From positions 1-50,734 of the IMG/VR virus record IMGVR_UViG_3300037225_000234: DNA of 50,734 nt; one strand, 5' to 3'. Each line of letters starts with the position of its first letter. Position 1 is the stretch's first letter. The DNA is from a virus. Below the pieces are notes generated by a model that saw only the letters and a list, made by a program, of their open reading frames with translations, had not been told where the DNA came from and made no database searches. This document shows positions 16,517-26,099 of this stretch, piece after piece. The position numbers were made by a program, and so were the translations under genes.

Positions 16517-18406
16517 ATGACAGATTTAGGACAGAGAGCGTTATCGTCGGTTGATATATTCCGACCAAGCATAAGAATTAACATTTATGCTACTGGCGGA
16601 ACATTGAATCTTGTCAGTGGGAATAGCGATGAAACCCTTATTTCGTGTCAGACATTCAAGGACATTTCTCAACCAGCAGGACAATTCATTATTCATTTGG
16701 TTGACCGTTTACGCTATGACACAAGAGTCAAACCTATGGACGTTGTTTCAATTTCTATGAGTAATCATTTAAGTTACAATTCAAGGGTAAACAATAGTCG
16801 TATTAAATATAACGAAAGCGTAACCCACGCCACTATGATAGGATTGGTTGACAGCGTTAAACGTAAACGTGTTATTGACCCTCAATCCGGTAAACCACAG
16901 GTTTTTTGCGAAATACGAGGCAGGGATTTTGGTAAATTATTAGTAAAGCACCAAATAAGATATTTACCTTGGCTTGTTGGGAATCAAAGTGGTGCACAAA
17001 TGAGTCAAGCCCTTAAATCCCAGATGACTTGGTTAGCAAGTGGGCTTACAAGTGAGGGGGATATTGCGAAACTTTTACAAGACACAATACGCCATTTGCT
17101 TACACAGGGAATAAAAATGCAATTCAATGTAAAAAATCAGACTATTGATATAGATAATTTATTTTCTTATCGTTTCAGCACAGGATTGGGATATTTACCA
17201 TTCAGCAAAACTTTACAAAGCCAAATTGGAGCATTCTGGTCAATATTACAAGGGTATGCTAATTTGCCATGGAATGAAATTTGGATTGATACTGTTAATG
17301 CTCCGGAACAGGTTATACCAAATTCAATTTGCAATTTTGATTTCTCAAGTCCAATTGGCAAAGATATACCTATATTTAATCCCATAACAGGGAAACCAGA
17401 AAAAGATGAAAAAGAAAAAGATATTACGAGGTTAGATACAACTCCACCAACCGAGACGTTACGACAAATATGGGGAGAGATGATAAAAGAGCCTGATGCT
17501 TTAACCAAGGGTTCAGGAAAATATCAAGAATTAGCGGACAAATACCCCCAATTTTTCTTTAAGCCTACACCAGTAGATTCGGAAGGAAACCCGAACCTTA
17601 CTGAATTAAACACCAGACCAAAAGACATAAATGTTCTGCCAGCGACGACAATAGACGAGTCTTATGTTATGATATTCTGTCGTCAAACGCCTTTTGATGA
17701 CAACAGATGGGAATCTTTAAAAGAAAATCGTTCTTTGCAAATTGTTAATGACGACATTATAGAACAAGATTTAGGAATACAAGACCACGAAGTTTTTAAC
17801 TATTTCTGGGTTCAGCCAGTAATGGCAAGTGTGCCAATGGAAATACAAATGAAACAAATAGGAATATATCCTATTATGATTTCCCAAAGTTTCTTGCCGG
17901 ACACAGAATTAGATGCGAATTCCAATATTCAAGATTACACTAAAAATCCTAAAAATTGGGATAAGCAAGGTAATCCCATTAAAATACCGCCACAAGACAT
18001 TCCAAGTGCGATTGAAAAATACGGCCTTAATGCGTTAGAACTTGAAACAAGTGCGTGGCAATGGAACAAAAAACAAATGTCAATAATTACGGAAATTGCT
18101 AATCAATATATGCTTGCATTAGCAAATTGGAATAAATGGAATGCAGAATTGATTTCTGGCACTTTAACAATTAAAGGTTGTCCCGATTTACACGTAGGAG
18201 ACGTTTTGTATAACAAAGACGAAGGAATGTGTTATTATGTTGAATCTGTTTCAAATACATATATTCAATATCAACAAATTGTTACGACACTGTTTCTTAC
18301 AAGAGGTCAACCGTGGGATAAGAGTAGTGGGAAAAAACAGATTGAGTGGGGAGATGCTTTGAATATACCCACTTCGCCAATAAATCAGCCTATACCGGAT
18401 AAATAG
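16517..18406 (+). CDS. Baseplate hub-like protein
   Basis: The 629-residue protein starts at ATG 16517 after GAGGATAAAAT. The N-terminal part (RINIYATGGTLNLVSGNSDETLISCQTFKDISQPAGQF) is beta-rich and resembles the first domain of gpD/gp27-like hub proteins. The C-terminal part has ISGTLTIKGCPDLHVGDVLYNKDEGMCYYVESVSN, a small barrel typical of hub proteins of this group. It lies between tape measure and spike gene, which is the hub position. It would form a ring that joins the tail tube to the central spike. The family match is by pattern, not by exact motif. Confidence 0.6.
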   Translation: MTDLGQRALSSVDIFRPSIRINIYATGGTLNLVSGNSDETLISCQTFKDISQPAGQFIIHLVDRLRYDTRVKPMDVVSISMSNHLSYNSRVNNSRIKYNESVTHATMIGLVDSVKRKRVIDPQSGKPQVFCEIRGRDFGKLLVKHQIRYLPWLVGNQSGAQMSQALKSQMTWLASGLTSEGDIAKLLQDTIRHLLTQGIKMQFNVKNQTIDIDNLFSYRFSTGLGYLPFSKTLQSQIGAFWSILQGYANLPWNEIWIDTVNAPEQVIPNSICNFDFSSPIGKDIPIFNPITGKPEKDEKEKDITRLDTTPPTETLRQIWGEMIKEPDALTKGSGKYQELADKYPQFFFKPTPVDSEGNPNLTELNTRPKDINVLPATTIDESYVMIFCRQTPFDDNRWESLKENRSLQIVNDDIIEQDLGIQDHEVFNYFWVQPVMASVPMEIQMKQIGIYPIMISQSFLPDTELDANSNIQDYTKNPKNWDKQGNPIKIPPQDIPSAIEKYGLNALELETSAWQWNKKQMSIITEIANQYMLALANWNKWNAELISGTLTIKGCPDLHVGDVLYNKDEGMCYYVESVSNTYIQYQQIVTTLFLTRGQPWDKSSGKKQIEWGDALNIPTSPINQPIPDK

Positions 18407-18415
18407 GGGAATGAA

Positions 18416-19222
18416 ATGGATTATACACGTAAAATTCAAAATTTGTTAGGCGGTTATACGAAATCAGGGGAAATGCTTCGTATGATGCAAAATAATGCCA
18501 GTTATATTTTATTTGGCACGGTCATAACAGTAAAATACGAAAGCCAACTTATTGAAATCCAAACAAATGGTGGTAAGTATTGGTGTCGCCAGATTAAATC
18601 AAAAGCATCCGTAAATGCTGGCGAAATAGACTATCCTAATTTTGGAGATATTGCTGTTGTAGCGTGTATGGGTGGTAAATCCGGTAGCCCGATAATATTA
18701 GGATATATGGATAGACCTACACCTGAAAACACAATAGTAATGGACGAAAATAAAGCACCGACTTATTTGGATAATAAGAGCAGATATTATTGGAAACACG
18801 AAACTGGCAGTTTCAAACTTCTCGATAAATTAGGAAATTTCCTAATGTCATTTTTTAGGAAAGCGACACAGGAAACTGACCCTGCAATTCCTAATCTTGA
18901 TATAGAATTAGATAATTCAGGAAATCTTAATATAACCCTATACGAAGCAGACGGCACTACGCCGGCAATGTCTTTCACATCAGACCAGAGTGGAAACGTA
19001 GTAATAACGTCGGCAACCAGTCTTAAATTGGGCGACAGTTCGGCAATTCAAAGGTTAATAGATGAAAGACTTTGTGCTGTGTTCAATGGTCATACTCATT
19101 TAGCCATGGGTGCACCTTGCAGTCCGCCGGTTACTGGCTCTGCTATGCCGGATTTTATTGGTGATACGGATATTCCAAATGTTCAAACAGCAGTAATGAC
19201 GTTAAAAACAAAGGGAGATTAA
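18416..19222 (+). CDS. Baseplate spike / assembly protein (gpV, gp5 OB-fold-like)
   Basis: The 268-residue protein starts at ATG 18416 after GGGGAATGAA. Residues about 30-105 (FGTVITVKYESQLIEIQTNG, DIAVVACMGGKSGSPIILGYMD) form an OB-fold signature of gpV/gp5-like spikes. A middle part is beta-helical in character (NLDIELDNSGNLNITLYEADG, SDQSGNVVITSATSLKLGD). The end has HTHLAMGAPCSPPVTGSAMP, a His/Cys-containing tip region. The spike pierces the outer layer of the cell when the sheath contracts. It follows the hub gene directly. Confidence 0.75.
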   Translation: MDYTRKIQNLLGGYTKSGEMLRMMQNNASYILFGTVITVKYESQLIEIQTNGGKYWCRQIKSKASVNAGEIDYPNFGDIAVVACMGGKSGSPIILGYMDRPTPENTIVMDENKAPTYLDNKSRYYWKHETGSFKLLDKLGNFLMSFFRKATQETDPAIPNLDIELDNSGNLNITLYEADGTTPAMSFTSDQSGNVVITSATSLKLGDSSAIQRLIDERLCAVFNGHTHLAMGAPCSPPVTGSAMPDFIGDTDIPNVQTAVMTLKTKGD

Positions 19223-19780
19223 ATGCCACTGATTGGAGGTTCATCAATAGCAGGAACGGGGTTGGCAGGGTCTATTGCCAACGCTATGAGGGCAGTATTT
19301 CCTAATTTTACTTTGACTGACCCTAATTCCCCTGTTTCGATAGATTCTATATCAGAAGGCATTGCTACATATATAAATACTGGTGGTAGTGGTGGTGGAA
19401 TCGTTATAGAAGGCACGGCTGAAACTGATGACAGCGTTTTAGCGGGTCAAGTATTAACATTAAAAAACACAGGACACGTAGGACTTGCAAAAGCAGACAA
19501 TATGGCAACAGCCAATGTCTGTGGATTGGCAGAGATAAATATTTCAGCGACTTTACCCTGCACTTTTGTTATTGATGGTAATGTGGTTTTAGCAGATTGG
19601 ACAAATGTTGTAGGAACGCCAAATTTAGTTGTAGGTGCAACATATTATGTAAGTAATATTACTGCTGGTCATTTAACTACTATAGCACCGACAATAGTCG
19701 GCCAATATGTTATAATAGTAGGGCAAGCAATAACAAATCTGGTTTTGGCTGTAGAGATAAGCCAGAGGATACTTTTATAA
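19223..19780 (+). CDS. Tail appendage protein with DUF2190-like domain
   Basis: The 185-residue gene starts at ATG 19223, adjacent to the spike stop, after AAGGGAGATTAA. Residues about 75-180 form an all-beta unit (SVLAGQVLTLKNTGHVGLAKADN ending GQAITNLVLAVEISQRILL). This resembles DUF2190-like capsid-cement or fibre-associated domains: 'VGATYYVSNITAGHLTT' is the typical 'Gd.lYws..aGklt' element. The next gene has the same unit, so they are related. The role as a spike- or fibre-attached trimer is inferred. Confidence 0.5.
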   Translation: MPLIGGSSIAGTGLAGSIANAMRAVFPNFTLTDPNSPVSIDSISEGIATYINTGGSGGGIVIEGTAETDDSVLAGQVLTLKNTGHVGLAKADNMATANVCGLAEINISATLPCTFVIDGNVVLADWTNVVGTPNLVVGATYYVSNITAGHLTTIAPTIVGQYVIIVGQAITNLVLAVEISQRILL

Positions 19781-19803
19781 ATTTTAAAAAGGGGGAATGA
19801 ATT

Positions 19804-20268
19804 ATGGCAATGAGAAAACCGTTAGTAATAGTAGCAGGGCAAATAGAGCAGTTGCAATCAGGGGATACGATAGATGCACCAGCAGAAGGTGTGGTTTCTT
19901 TAACTAACGCCAATGCCAGTCCTATTACAATAGGTATGGTGGTCTATTCATCAGCGACGGGAAGTGTAGATTTAGCAAGTGCGGCCGCTTCAGGAACAAT
20001 GGGTGTTATAGGATTAGTTTATGACGCTTCGATAGCAGCGGCAACACCTGGTGGAATAATAACCAGTGGTGTATTGACTTCAGCAGATTGGACAGCAGTG
20101 GTGGGAACAGCAACTTTAACATCAGGTTCTGTTTACTATTTATCTGATACTGTTGGAAAGATTACAGCCACTCCTCCGACAGCAGTTGGACATTATGTTG
20201 TTCCAGTTGGAAGAGCAATATCAACGACAGAATTGAAGTTGAATATATTGGATGCAATACTGTTATAA
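19804..20268 (+). CDS. Tail appendage protein, DUF2190-like paralogue
   Basis: The 154-residue protein begins MAMRKPLVIVAGQIEQLQSGDTID, a common start of short tail-fibre proteins. It then carries the same beta unit as the previous gene (SGSVYYLSDTVGKITATPPTAVGHYVVPVGRAIS and a final NILDAILL against EISQRILL). ATG 19804 follows GGGGGAATGAATT. The head-to-tail order of these paralogues suggests duplication of an adhesin module. No catalytic residue was seen. Confidence 0.5.
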   Translation: MAMRKPLVIVAGQIEQLQSGDTIDAPAEGVVSLTNANASPITIGMVVYSSATGSVDLASAAASGTMGVIGLVYDASIAAATPGGIITSGVLTSADWTAVVGTATLTSGSVYYLSDTVGKITATPPTAVGHYVVPVGRAISTTELKLNILDAILL

Positions 20269-20277
20269 GAGGGGAAT

Positions 20278-20514
20278 ATGCCAATAAGTTACGAAGCACC
20301 ATTAGTCATAAAAGGTGGGCAGGTTCAACAATTACCGGCCGCAGACGGCATAATTATACCTGCCCTTACTTTGGGAAGTGGTTCAGGTATCCTTCATGCA
20401 GTTTCTGGAGTAACAACTCCTTCAAATATAGTAGATGCAGATGTAGATGATAATGCATCAATAAAATTAACCAAGTTGAATAGTTTAAAAAGATTTGTGG
20501 AGGTAATGTCCTAA
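20278..20514 (+). CDS. Short fibre-like protein
   Basis: The 78-residue product starts EAPLVIKGGQVQQLPAADG, the same short motif as the start of the previous gene (KPLVIVAGQIEQLQSGD). The end is VDADVDDNASIKLTKLNSLKRF, a typical fibre repeat linker ('iadaDIaddAaIa.sKL'). It is preceded by GAGGGGAAT and overlaps the next start by one base (TAATG). It may be the N-terminal anchor of the following fibre protein made as a separate chain. Confidence 0.5.
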   Translation: MPISYEAPLVIKGGQVQQLPAADGIIIPALTLGSGSGILHAVSGVTTPSNIVDADVDDNASIKLTKLNSLKRFVEVMS

Positions 20515-21530
20515 TGATAATAATGGATACGGTTGGTGATTTAATAAAAGCCGAGGCATCAGCGGCTTCTGCATTAACAGTAACTTTGTATGGTATATCA
20601 ACAGCGACAGGAGTAGACACCTATAAGAAGTTAGGGCAGGGAGCATTGACGGGTGCGGGGACACAGGATACTTTATATACTGTTCCTGCGTTAACATCAG
20701 CGGTTGTTTCTCTTATTGTGATTGCCAATATAAGTGCGACAGCAAGAACAGTAAACTTATGGCACGTTCCGAATGGTGGTGCTTATGGTGATGCAAATGC
20801 CTTATTGAAAGGAGTAAATGTTCCAGCGAATACGACAATAGTTTGGAACAAAGGAGAGATAACAATAATTCCTCCAGCAAACGTGAACTCTCCAAACATA
20901 ACTGGAAATGTTACAGTAAATGGAATAATAAAATTAGGGGATGGTGGGATAACTAATTACGTAAACATTACAGCAGCGGGGGTAGTTACTTATCTTGGTT
21001 CAGCAAGACCAAAGAAATCAATAGTTCTTACTGCGGCTGGTGGATGGCCTTCAACTACTTTAGGTTGTGCGGCAAATGCTTTGGTTGAAAGTGCAACTAA
21101 TAAAGTCAATACTTATTTCCTTGATTTTGCTTATGCGGCAGGAGCAGAAAGTTATGCCGAGTGGACAGTAGCAATGCCTGAAGCCTGGGATGGTGGAACA
21201 TTAACAGCGGTATTTTATTGGACAGCAAATGACGCAACTAGTCATACAGTAATATGGGGTATAGCAGGCAGGGCATATTCAGATATTGATACGATTGACC
21301 AAGCATACCCGGCAGGAGTAGAAGTCACAGATACTGATACAGGGACAGCATATCAAGTTCTAATATCAGCCACAACAGCAGCGATAACAGTTTCAGGAAC
21401 TATTGCACCTGCTGGTGGACAATTAGTTCAATTTAGAGTTTATAGGTTGCGGGGTGGAACAATGAATGCAGCGGCGGCAAGACTGATGGCAGTTAAACTT
21501 AAATATACAATAACAGGGGAGAGCGATTAG
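20514..21530 (+). CDS. Putative tail fibre / adhesin
   Basis: The 338-residue protein starts at ATG 20514 within TAATG, behind GGAGG at about 20499. It has an Ala/Thr-rich beta region (TVPALTSAVVSLIVIANISATARTVNLWHVPNGG), a short repeat NVNSPNITGNVTVNGIIKLG, then a beta-sandwich region (SYAEWTVAMPEAWDGGTLTAVFYWTAND) resembling carbohydrate-binding fibre tips. The function is likely host surface binding. The family is not recognised by name. Confidence 0.5.
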   Translation: MIIMDTVGDLIKAEASAASALTVTLYGISTATGVDTYKKLGQGALTGAGTQDTLYTVPALTSAVVSLIVIANISATARTVNLWHVPNGGAYGDANALLKGVNVPANTTIVWNKGEITIIPPANVNSPNITGNVTVNGIIKLGDGGITNYVNITAAGVVTYLGSARPKKSIVLTAAGGWPSTTLGCAANALVESATNKVNTYFLDFAYAAGAESYAEWTVAMPEAWDGGTLTAVFYWTANDATSHTVIWGIAGRAYSDIDTIDQAYPAGVEVTDTDTGTAYQVLISATTAAITVSGTIAPAGGQLVQFRVYRLRGGTMNAAAARLMAVKLKYTITGESD

Positions 21531-21532
21531 TC

Positions 21533-22405
21533 ATGTCATTACCTACAGATGCGGAACATTGGTATTTAGATGATAGTGCAGCAAATAATACTGTTGCTGC
21601 ATTTATAGGAACAGCGGGAACAATGCTTACTTCTGCAGGAGCAGCACTTAATACCAGTTTAGTGTCAGTTGCCGCTACAAAGGCAGCACTTGTCAATGGA
21701 TTTAGTTTTACAAAATACAATAGCAATGACCCAAATTATATCAGCGTGCCATATAATGCCGCTTATAATGTTTCTGATAATTTAAGTGTATCGGTATGGT
21801 TTCAATTAGATACAGGATTTGGAAATGGTGTGATAGTGGGGCGTTGGACAAGTGACTTGTGCTGGGAATTCCAAGTTCGTAGTGATAATTACGCCAATGG
21901 ATTTTTCTTTGCTATTAGGGCACCCGGGGGAACTATATATTATCCAGGACTAGCATCTAATTATTCATGGAGTAGTGGAGCAAATCAAACGGGGACATTG
22001 TATCATATTGTAGGAACTTTTGCAGCAGGGTCAGTAAATATATATATCAATGGCGCTCTGAACAAGCAAACAACAATAGCAACGTCAACAATTAAAACGG
22101 GGACAACAGACCCGATAAGGATGGGCAACGTCGGCGATGGAAATAACATGAAAGGTTGGATATATGAAGCGAGAGTTTATACGGGAACTGTTCTTTCTCT
22201 TGCAAATGTTCAGTATCTATATAATTCAGGTAATGGTACACAGGCAGAATTGCCATCAGCATATCAACCAAGATTAGGTGCGTCATTAGGCACACCGTTT
22301 ATGTATTTGAAAAAGAAATTAATTTCAATTCCGAAAAAACAAATAATTCGACCTTCAGAACAAATTACTGTGATGGATAGAAGAATATGTTTAGGGCGGT
22401 CTTAA
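21533..22405 (+). CDS. LamG / concanavalin-like domain tail protein
   Basis: Residues about 60-235 form a LamG-type jelly-roll: LSVSVWFQLDTGFGNGVIVGRW, TLYHIVGTFAAGSVNIYINGALNKQ, PIRMGNVGDGNNMKGWIYEARVYTGTVL. This fold binds sugars and is common in phage adhesins. A basic Lys-rich C-terminus (YLKKKLISIPKKQIIRPSE) follows, perhaps an anchor. ATG 21533 follows GGGGAGAGCGATTAG. The role in receptor binding is inferred from the fold and the surrounding fibre genes. Confidence 0.65.
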   Translation: MSLPTDAEHWYLDDSAANNTVAAFIGTAGTMLTSAGAALNTSLVSVAATKAALVNGFSFTKYNSNDPNYISVPYNAAYNVSDNLSVSVWFQLDTGFGNGVIVGRWTSDLCWEFQVRSDNYANGFFFAIRAPGGTIYYPGLASNYSWSSGANQTGTLYHIVGTFAAGSVNIYINGALNKQTTIATSTIKTGTTDPIRMGNVGDGNNMKGWIYEARVYTGTVLSLANVQYLYNSGNGTQAELPSAYQPRLGASLGTPFMYLKKKLISIPKKQIIRPSEQITVMDRRICLGRS

Positions 22406-22444
22406 AGTCAATCGAAACGAATTAAAATTAGGGGGTAGGGGTAA

Positions 22445-22504
22445 ATGGCAAACGTAACAGGAACAATAGCATTTCACTGGCACGCAATCGGTTTAATAGT
22501 CTAA
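22445..22504 (+). CDS. Possible 19-residue peptide
   Basis: ATG 22445 follows TAGGGGGTAGGGGTAA, a strong Shine-Dalgarno-like run, and encodes MANVTGTIAFHWHAIGLIV before a stop. A strong ribosome site for so short an ORF is odd. It may be a real small hydrophobic peptide or a translational coupling leader for the next gene. Confidence 0.3.
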   Translation: MANVTGTIAFHWHAIGLIV

Positions 22505-22521
22505 ATTAAAGGGAGATTGAT

Positions 22522-24579
22522 ATGTCTTTATTACCATCAGGAAATTTTGAGATAACACCGCCGTCAATTGAGGCAATAAGCGAATTTGACAACGTAAATC
22601 AAATTCTTGAGGCGACATATCCTACTAAAAATTACAGATTTGAGATTTATAAAATAGCAACTGCGAAAGTGGGATGGGCGAGTTTAACCACTGTTCTCGC
22701 ACAAGTTGACCTTTCAATCAATCCACAGGAATACGTTGTCCATGAACCTACACGTCAGTCGGTCACGCAGACTATTGGTGGTGCTTGGGTAGATTACTAT
22801 GGATTAGGATTGCCACGAATATCGTTAAGCGGAACAACCGGTTGGTTGCCATTCTCAAGGCGTAACGACCCTAAAACCAAAGATTCCAGAACCGGATTTA
22901 AGCCTACTGGTTTAATAGATTTCATTATGTTGCGAAATCTCATATTCCGGCAATATGCTATTTTATTACAAGATTCAAACATTGTAAATTTTGCACAACG
23001 TGTTCAAGACCAAATGCAATTAAGATTTTACGCTTGGGATACGCACGATTATTATATTGTTTTAATTGATGATTTCTCATTGAGACGGTCAGCACAGAGA
23101 CCGTTGTTATACGATTACCAAATCACAATGACGGTTATAGGTTATGTAAACCATCAATCCGTTAAAAACGACCCGTTAATTGCCATATTCAAACCTTATC
23201 AAAGAATAGACAAAATATCCGATTCTATTACTACCCAATTATCGTCATTGCAAGAATGGCAACAGACAGTCGCTAAATATTCTAAAGCAGTTTCGGATGC
23301 GATTGCTCTTGTAACATCACCATTGACATTCCTGAATCAGCAATTACAAACAGGGCAACAATACATAAACGCAACGCTTAAAGGCGTTCAGGATATTACC
23401 CAATCTTTAAGGGATGTAGGAACTTTGATTGAGAATACTCTTTCAATTCCCCTTGACATAAGAAACGCAATAATTTCTACTGTTCGTGGATTGTATTGTG
23501 CCACCATTGGTCTTTTATCGCCAGACGTTTATCAGCAATGGTGGGGAAACTTAACAGACAACGCACCTTGGGGACACGGTAATTGCTCGTCAACTATGAT
23601 TTTGCCGGCCAGTCCTATTGAGGCCATGGGTATTGTCGGCACAACTGGTCATAACAGCATTCTTAAAGACAGGACTGTTCAGGGTGCAATCAGCCTTAAA
23701 AATGCCATGATACAAGAGGGCGATACCGTTGAATTGATTATGCAACGAGAAGGTGCAGTTGGTCAAGTAGCGAGCATTTGGCAGGAAATTGTAACAATAA
23801 ACAATCTTGAATATCCTTATATTGTTCAGGACGTTAATTTCCAGAAAAATGTTCAAGCAACAGGAAAAGTTACTTTCTATGGTGTTAATGGCACAGTAAT
23901 ACCTATTGGAACAAAAGTCGTAACTGTCGATGGAATAGAATTCCAAACAATTCAGGAAGGAATTATTGGAATAACAGGTCAAATAGATATTCTAATTCAG
24001 GCGTGTTCAGCAGGCGAATCTGGTAATGTTGACCCTTACACTATAAATCAACTTGTAAACCCCATTACTGGTGTTAGTTCTGTTTTGAATAAACAATCAA
24101 TATTGGACGGTAAAATATGGAAAGTTTTAGTGCCAGGCGATAATTTACAACTTCCTATTTTATTGACTGATAATTCAACCTATTCTCAAAAGACAAATAT
24201 TTTAGAATGGAATTTGTTCGGTATTGATATGGCTCTTGCCGACGATGGGGATTTAGTCCCTGACCCAACAGGTGATTTGGACGTAGTTGCCGGATTGGAT
24301 AATATGAAAACTGCTGTAAAAGATAGGTTACAGGTAGAACAAGGTGCGTTAATTAAACATCCCGAATATGGAACGCCAATTGAAAGAATAATAGGAAAAC
24401 CTGGGGATAAATACAGACTGGAAATAGCAAGAGTTGAGGTTGCTCGGTCATTGTCCGCAGATATTAGGATTAAGAATACTCAAGTAGTCAACGTGGAAAT
24501 AGAAAACCAGACAGCAAACATAGAACTTAATTTAACATTAGTTGACCAAAAAAGTCAGAATGTTATGGTTCAAGTATAA
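22522..24579 (+). CDS. Baseplate protein with C-terminal gp25-like domain
   Basis: The 685-residue protein starts at ATG 22522 after AAAGGGAGATTGAT. The N-terminal third (LAQVDLSINPQEYVVHEPTRQSVTQT, SLSGTTGWLPFSRR) resembles the LysM/peptidoglycan-spanning or tube-baseplate linking proteins of XkdP/gp53 type. The last 115 residues (GDLDVVAGLDNMKTAVKDRL, IKHPEYGTPIERIIGKPGD, EIARVEVARSLSADIRI) match gp25/W-like baseplate wedge domains. The fusion of a linking protein to gp25 is unusual; it is normally a separate small gene before the J-like gene, and here it directly precedes J. It would nucleate the wedge and start sheath assembly. Confidence 0.65.
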   Translation: MSLLPSGNFEITPPSIEAISEFDNVNQILEATYPTKNYRFEIYKIATAKVGWASLTTVLAQVDLSINPQEYVVHEPTRQSVTQTIGGAWVDYYGLGLPRISLSGTTGWLPFSRRNDPKTKDSRTGFKPTGLIDFIMLRNLIFRQYAILLQDSNIVNFAQRVQDQMQLRFYAWDTHDYYIVLIDDFSLRRSAQRPLLYDYQITMTVIGYVNHQSVKNDPLIAIFKPYQRIDKISDSITTQLSSLQEWQQTVAKYSKAVSDAIALVTSPLTFLNQQLQTGQQYINATLKGVQDITQSLRDVGTLIENTLSIPLDIRNAIISTVRGLYCATIGLLSPDVYQQWWGNLTDNAPWGHGNCSSTMILPASPIEAMGIVGTTGHNSILKDRTVQGAISLKNAMIQEGDTVELIMQREGAVGQVASIWQEIVTINNLEYPYIVQDVNFQKNVQATGKVTFYGVNGTVIPIGTKVVTVDGIEFQTIQEGIIGITGQIDILIQACSAGESGNVDPYTINQLVNPITGVSSVLNKQSILDGKIWKVLVPGDNLQLPILLTDNSTYSQKTNILEWNLFGIDMALADDGDLVPDPTGDLDVVAGLDNMKTAVKDRLQVEQGALIKHPEYGTPIERIIGKPGDKYRLEIARVEVARSLSADIRIKNTQVVNVEIENQTANIELNLTLVDQKSQNVMVQV

Positions 24580-24591
24580 GGAGGAATAATA

Positions 24592-26064
24592 ATGAACTAT
24601 GTGGTAAAATATTTCAATACAATAACGGCGAGTATGATAAATTACTTCGCAGGAATTCAAAATAAAATTACAGATTTTAATGTCGGTTCAAGAATTCGCA
24701 CGATTTTTGAAGCAACCGCACTTGAAATTGAGACCGTTTACTACCAAATATATCTTGGTCTTCAAAGTTCAATTGATACTGCGGTTTATCAATCATTCAA
24801 TTTCCCATTGTTGCCATCACGCAATACGGTAGGCGTAGTAAGATTTTCTCGTGCTGTTCCTGACCCTACCGTAGATTACGATATTCCGGCAGGAACAACT
24901 GTTTCAACTGTGGCAACAACCACGTCGCCTGCGTTAAGTTATCAGACGATTAGTAAAGTAACGCTTTTGCATAATACAACTTCAATTGATGCTACGGTAA
25001 TATGTTTGACAACGGGTTTAATAGGAAATGTTATTGCGAACCAAATCACTATTTTATCCACCGCACCGACAGGAATCGAGGCAGTAACCAATGCTAATGC
25101 GTTTACTACTGGTCAAAATACTGAAACAAGCGACCAACGTAAAGCACGTTTTCAGCAATACATAGCCAGTTTATCAAAGGGAACGTTGCCCGCACTTGAA
25201 TACGGTGCAAAAACCGTAACAGGAGTTATTGACGCACACGCATTTGAAAGTCCTCTTATTCATTGTTTCGCTTACGATTTAAGTATTACCACGTTCACCG
25301 ATAACAGTTTTGAGGCGAATATGCCCTCTGGCGTGCCGTTCTATGCGTTTCCTAATCCTGCTGGTGTAGGCGATTGTATGTATGTCGGAAACGTTAATAA
25401 GTTCGCTTCTATGAGGGTCGATTTATCGCTTGGCCTTGTGGGAAATACAGTAGTTTGGGAATACTGGAATGGTTCAAATTGGGTAACGTTGACCACGACT
25501 GATGATACCAGTTTTCTTGCGAATGATGGCCTTGTAAGGTGGACTGTCCCAAGTAATTGGGTAAATAATACTGTTAATGGCGTTAATGAGTTTTGGGTCA
25601 GATTAAGAATCACAACTAATAGTATTTCCCAAATTCCTAAAATATTCCAAATTATGTTACCGCCATTTGCAGGCATTATAAATGTTATTGTCTATGACGT
25701 TTCTCTTACCGCACCCTCGGCACTCATAAGTGCTGTTCTTACTGCATTAGAGGATTACAGGGCAAGTGGCATCAAGGTTACGGTAATAGCACCTATTGTG
25801 ACTTACATAGATTTTGATATTGTTTTGAGAATAGACCCACAAGCGGATGCTGTTACAACTAAAAACAATTTGGCACAAGCCATTTCAGATTTTCTTAATG
25901 GGTTTACTCTGGATAGGGATTTGATTTTGTCAGAACTGATACAATATATTGAGAACTCTGACGTGAATATAGTTGAAACAACAATGGTCACACCGGCACA
26001 GGATTATTTTACGGGAAGCAATGAATTATTAAGAGCCGGAACTGTAACGGTAACTAATGTGTAA
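24592..26064 (+). CDS. Baseplate J-like protein
   Basis: The 490-residue protein starts at ATG 24592 after AAGGAGGAATAAT. Key segments of the J family are present: FNVGSRIRTIFEATALEIETVYYQIY-type start, VPDPTVDYDIPAGTTVSTVA, GLIGNVIANQITIL, and TNANAFTTGQNTETSDQRKARF. The C-terminal half includes a beta-domain inserted after residue 225 (NTVVWEYWNGSNWVTLTTTDD), then the usual VIVYDVSLTAPSALISAVLTALEDYRASGIKVTVIAP. It builds baseplate wedges together with the gp25-like domain. Confidence 0.85.
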   Translation: MNYVVKYFNTITASMINYFAGIQNKITDFNVGSRIRTIFEATALEIETVYYQIYLGLQSSIDTAVYQSFNFPLLPSRNTVGVVRFSRAVPDPTVDYDIPAGTTVSTVATTTSPALSYQTISKVTLLHNTTSIDATVICLTTGLIGNVIANQITILSTAPTGIEAVTNANAFTTGQNTETSDQRKARFQQYIASLSKGTLPALEYGAKTVTGVIDAHAFESPLIHCFAYDLSITTFTDNSFEANMPSGVPFYAFPNPAGVGDCMYVGNVNKFASMRVDLSLGLVGNTVVWEYWNGSNWVTLTTTDDTSFLANDGLVRWTVPSNWVNNTVNGVNEFWVRLRITTNSISQIPKIFQIMLPPFAGIINVIVYDVSLTAPSALISAVLTALEDYRASGIKVTVIAPIVTYIDFDIVLRIDPQADAVTTKNNLAQAISDFLNGFTLDRDLILSELIQYIENSDVNIVETTMVTPAQDYFTGSNELLRAGTVTVTNV

Positions 26065-26099
26065 AGGATAAATTATGACAAATAAGAGGATAAAATAAA

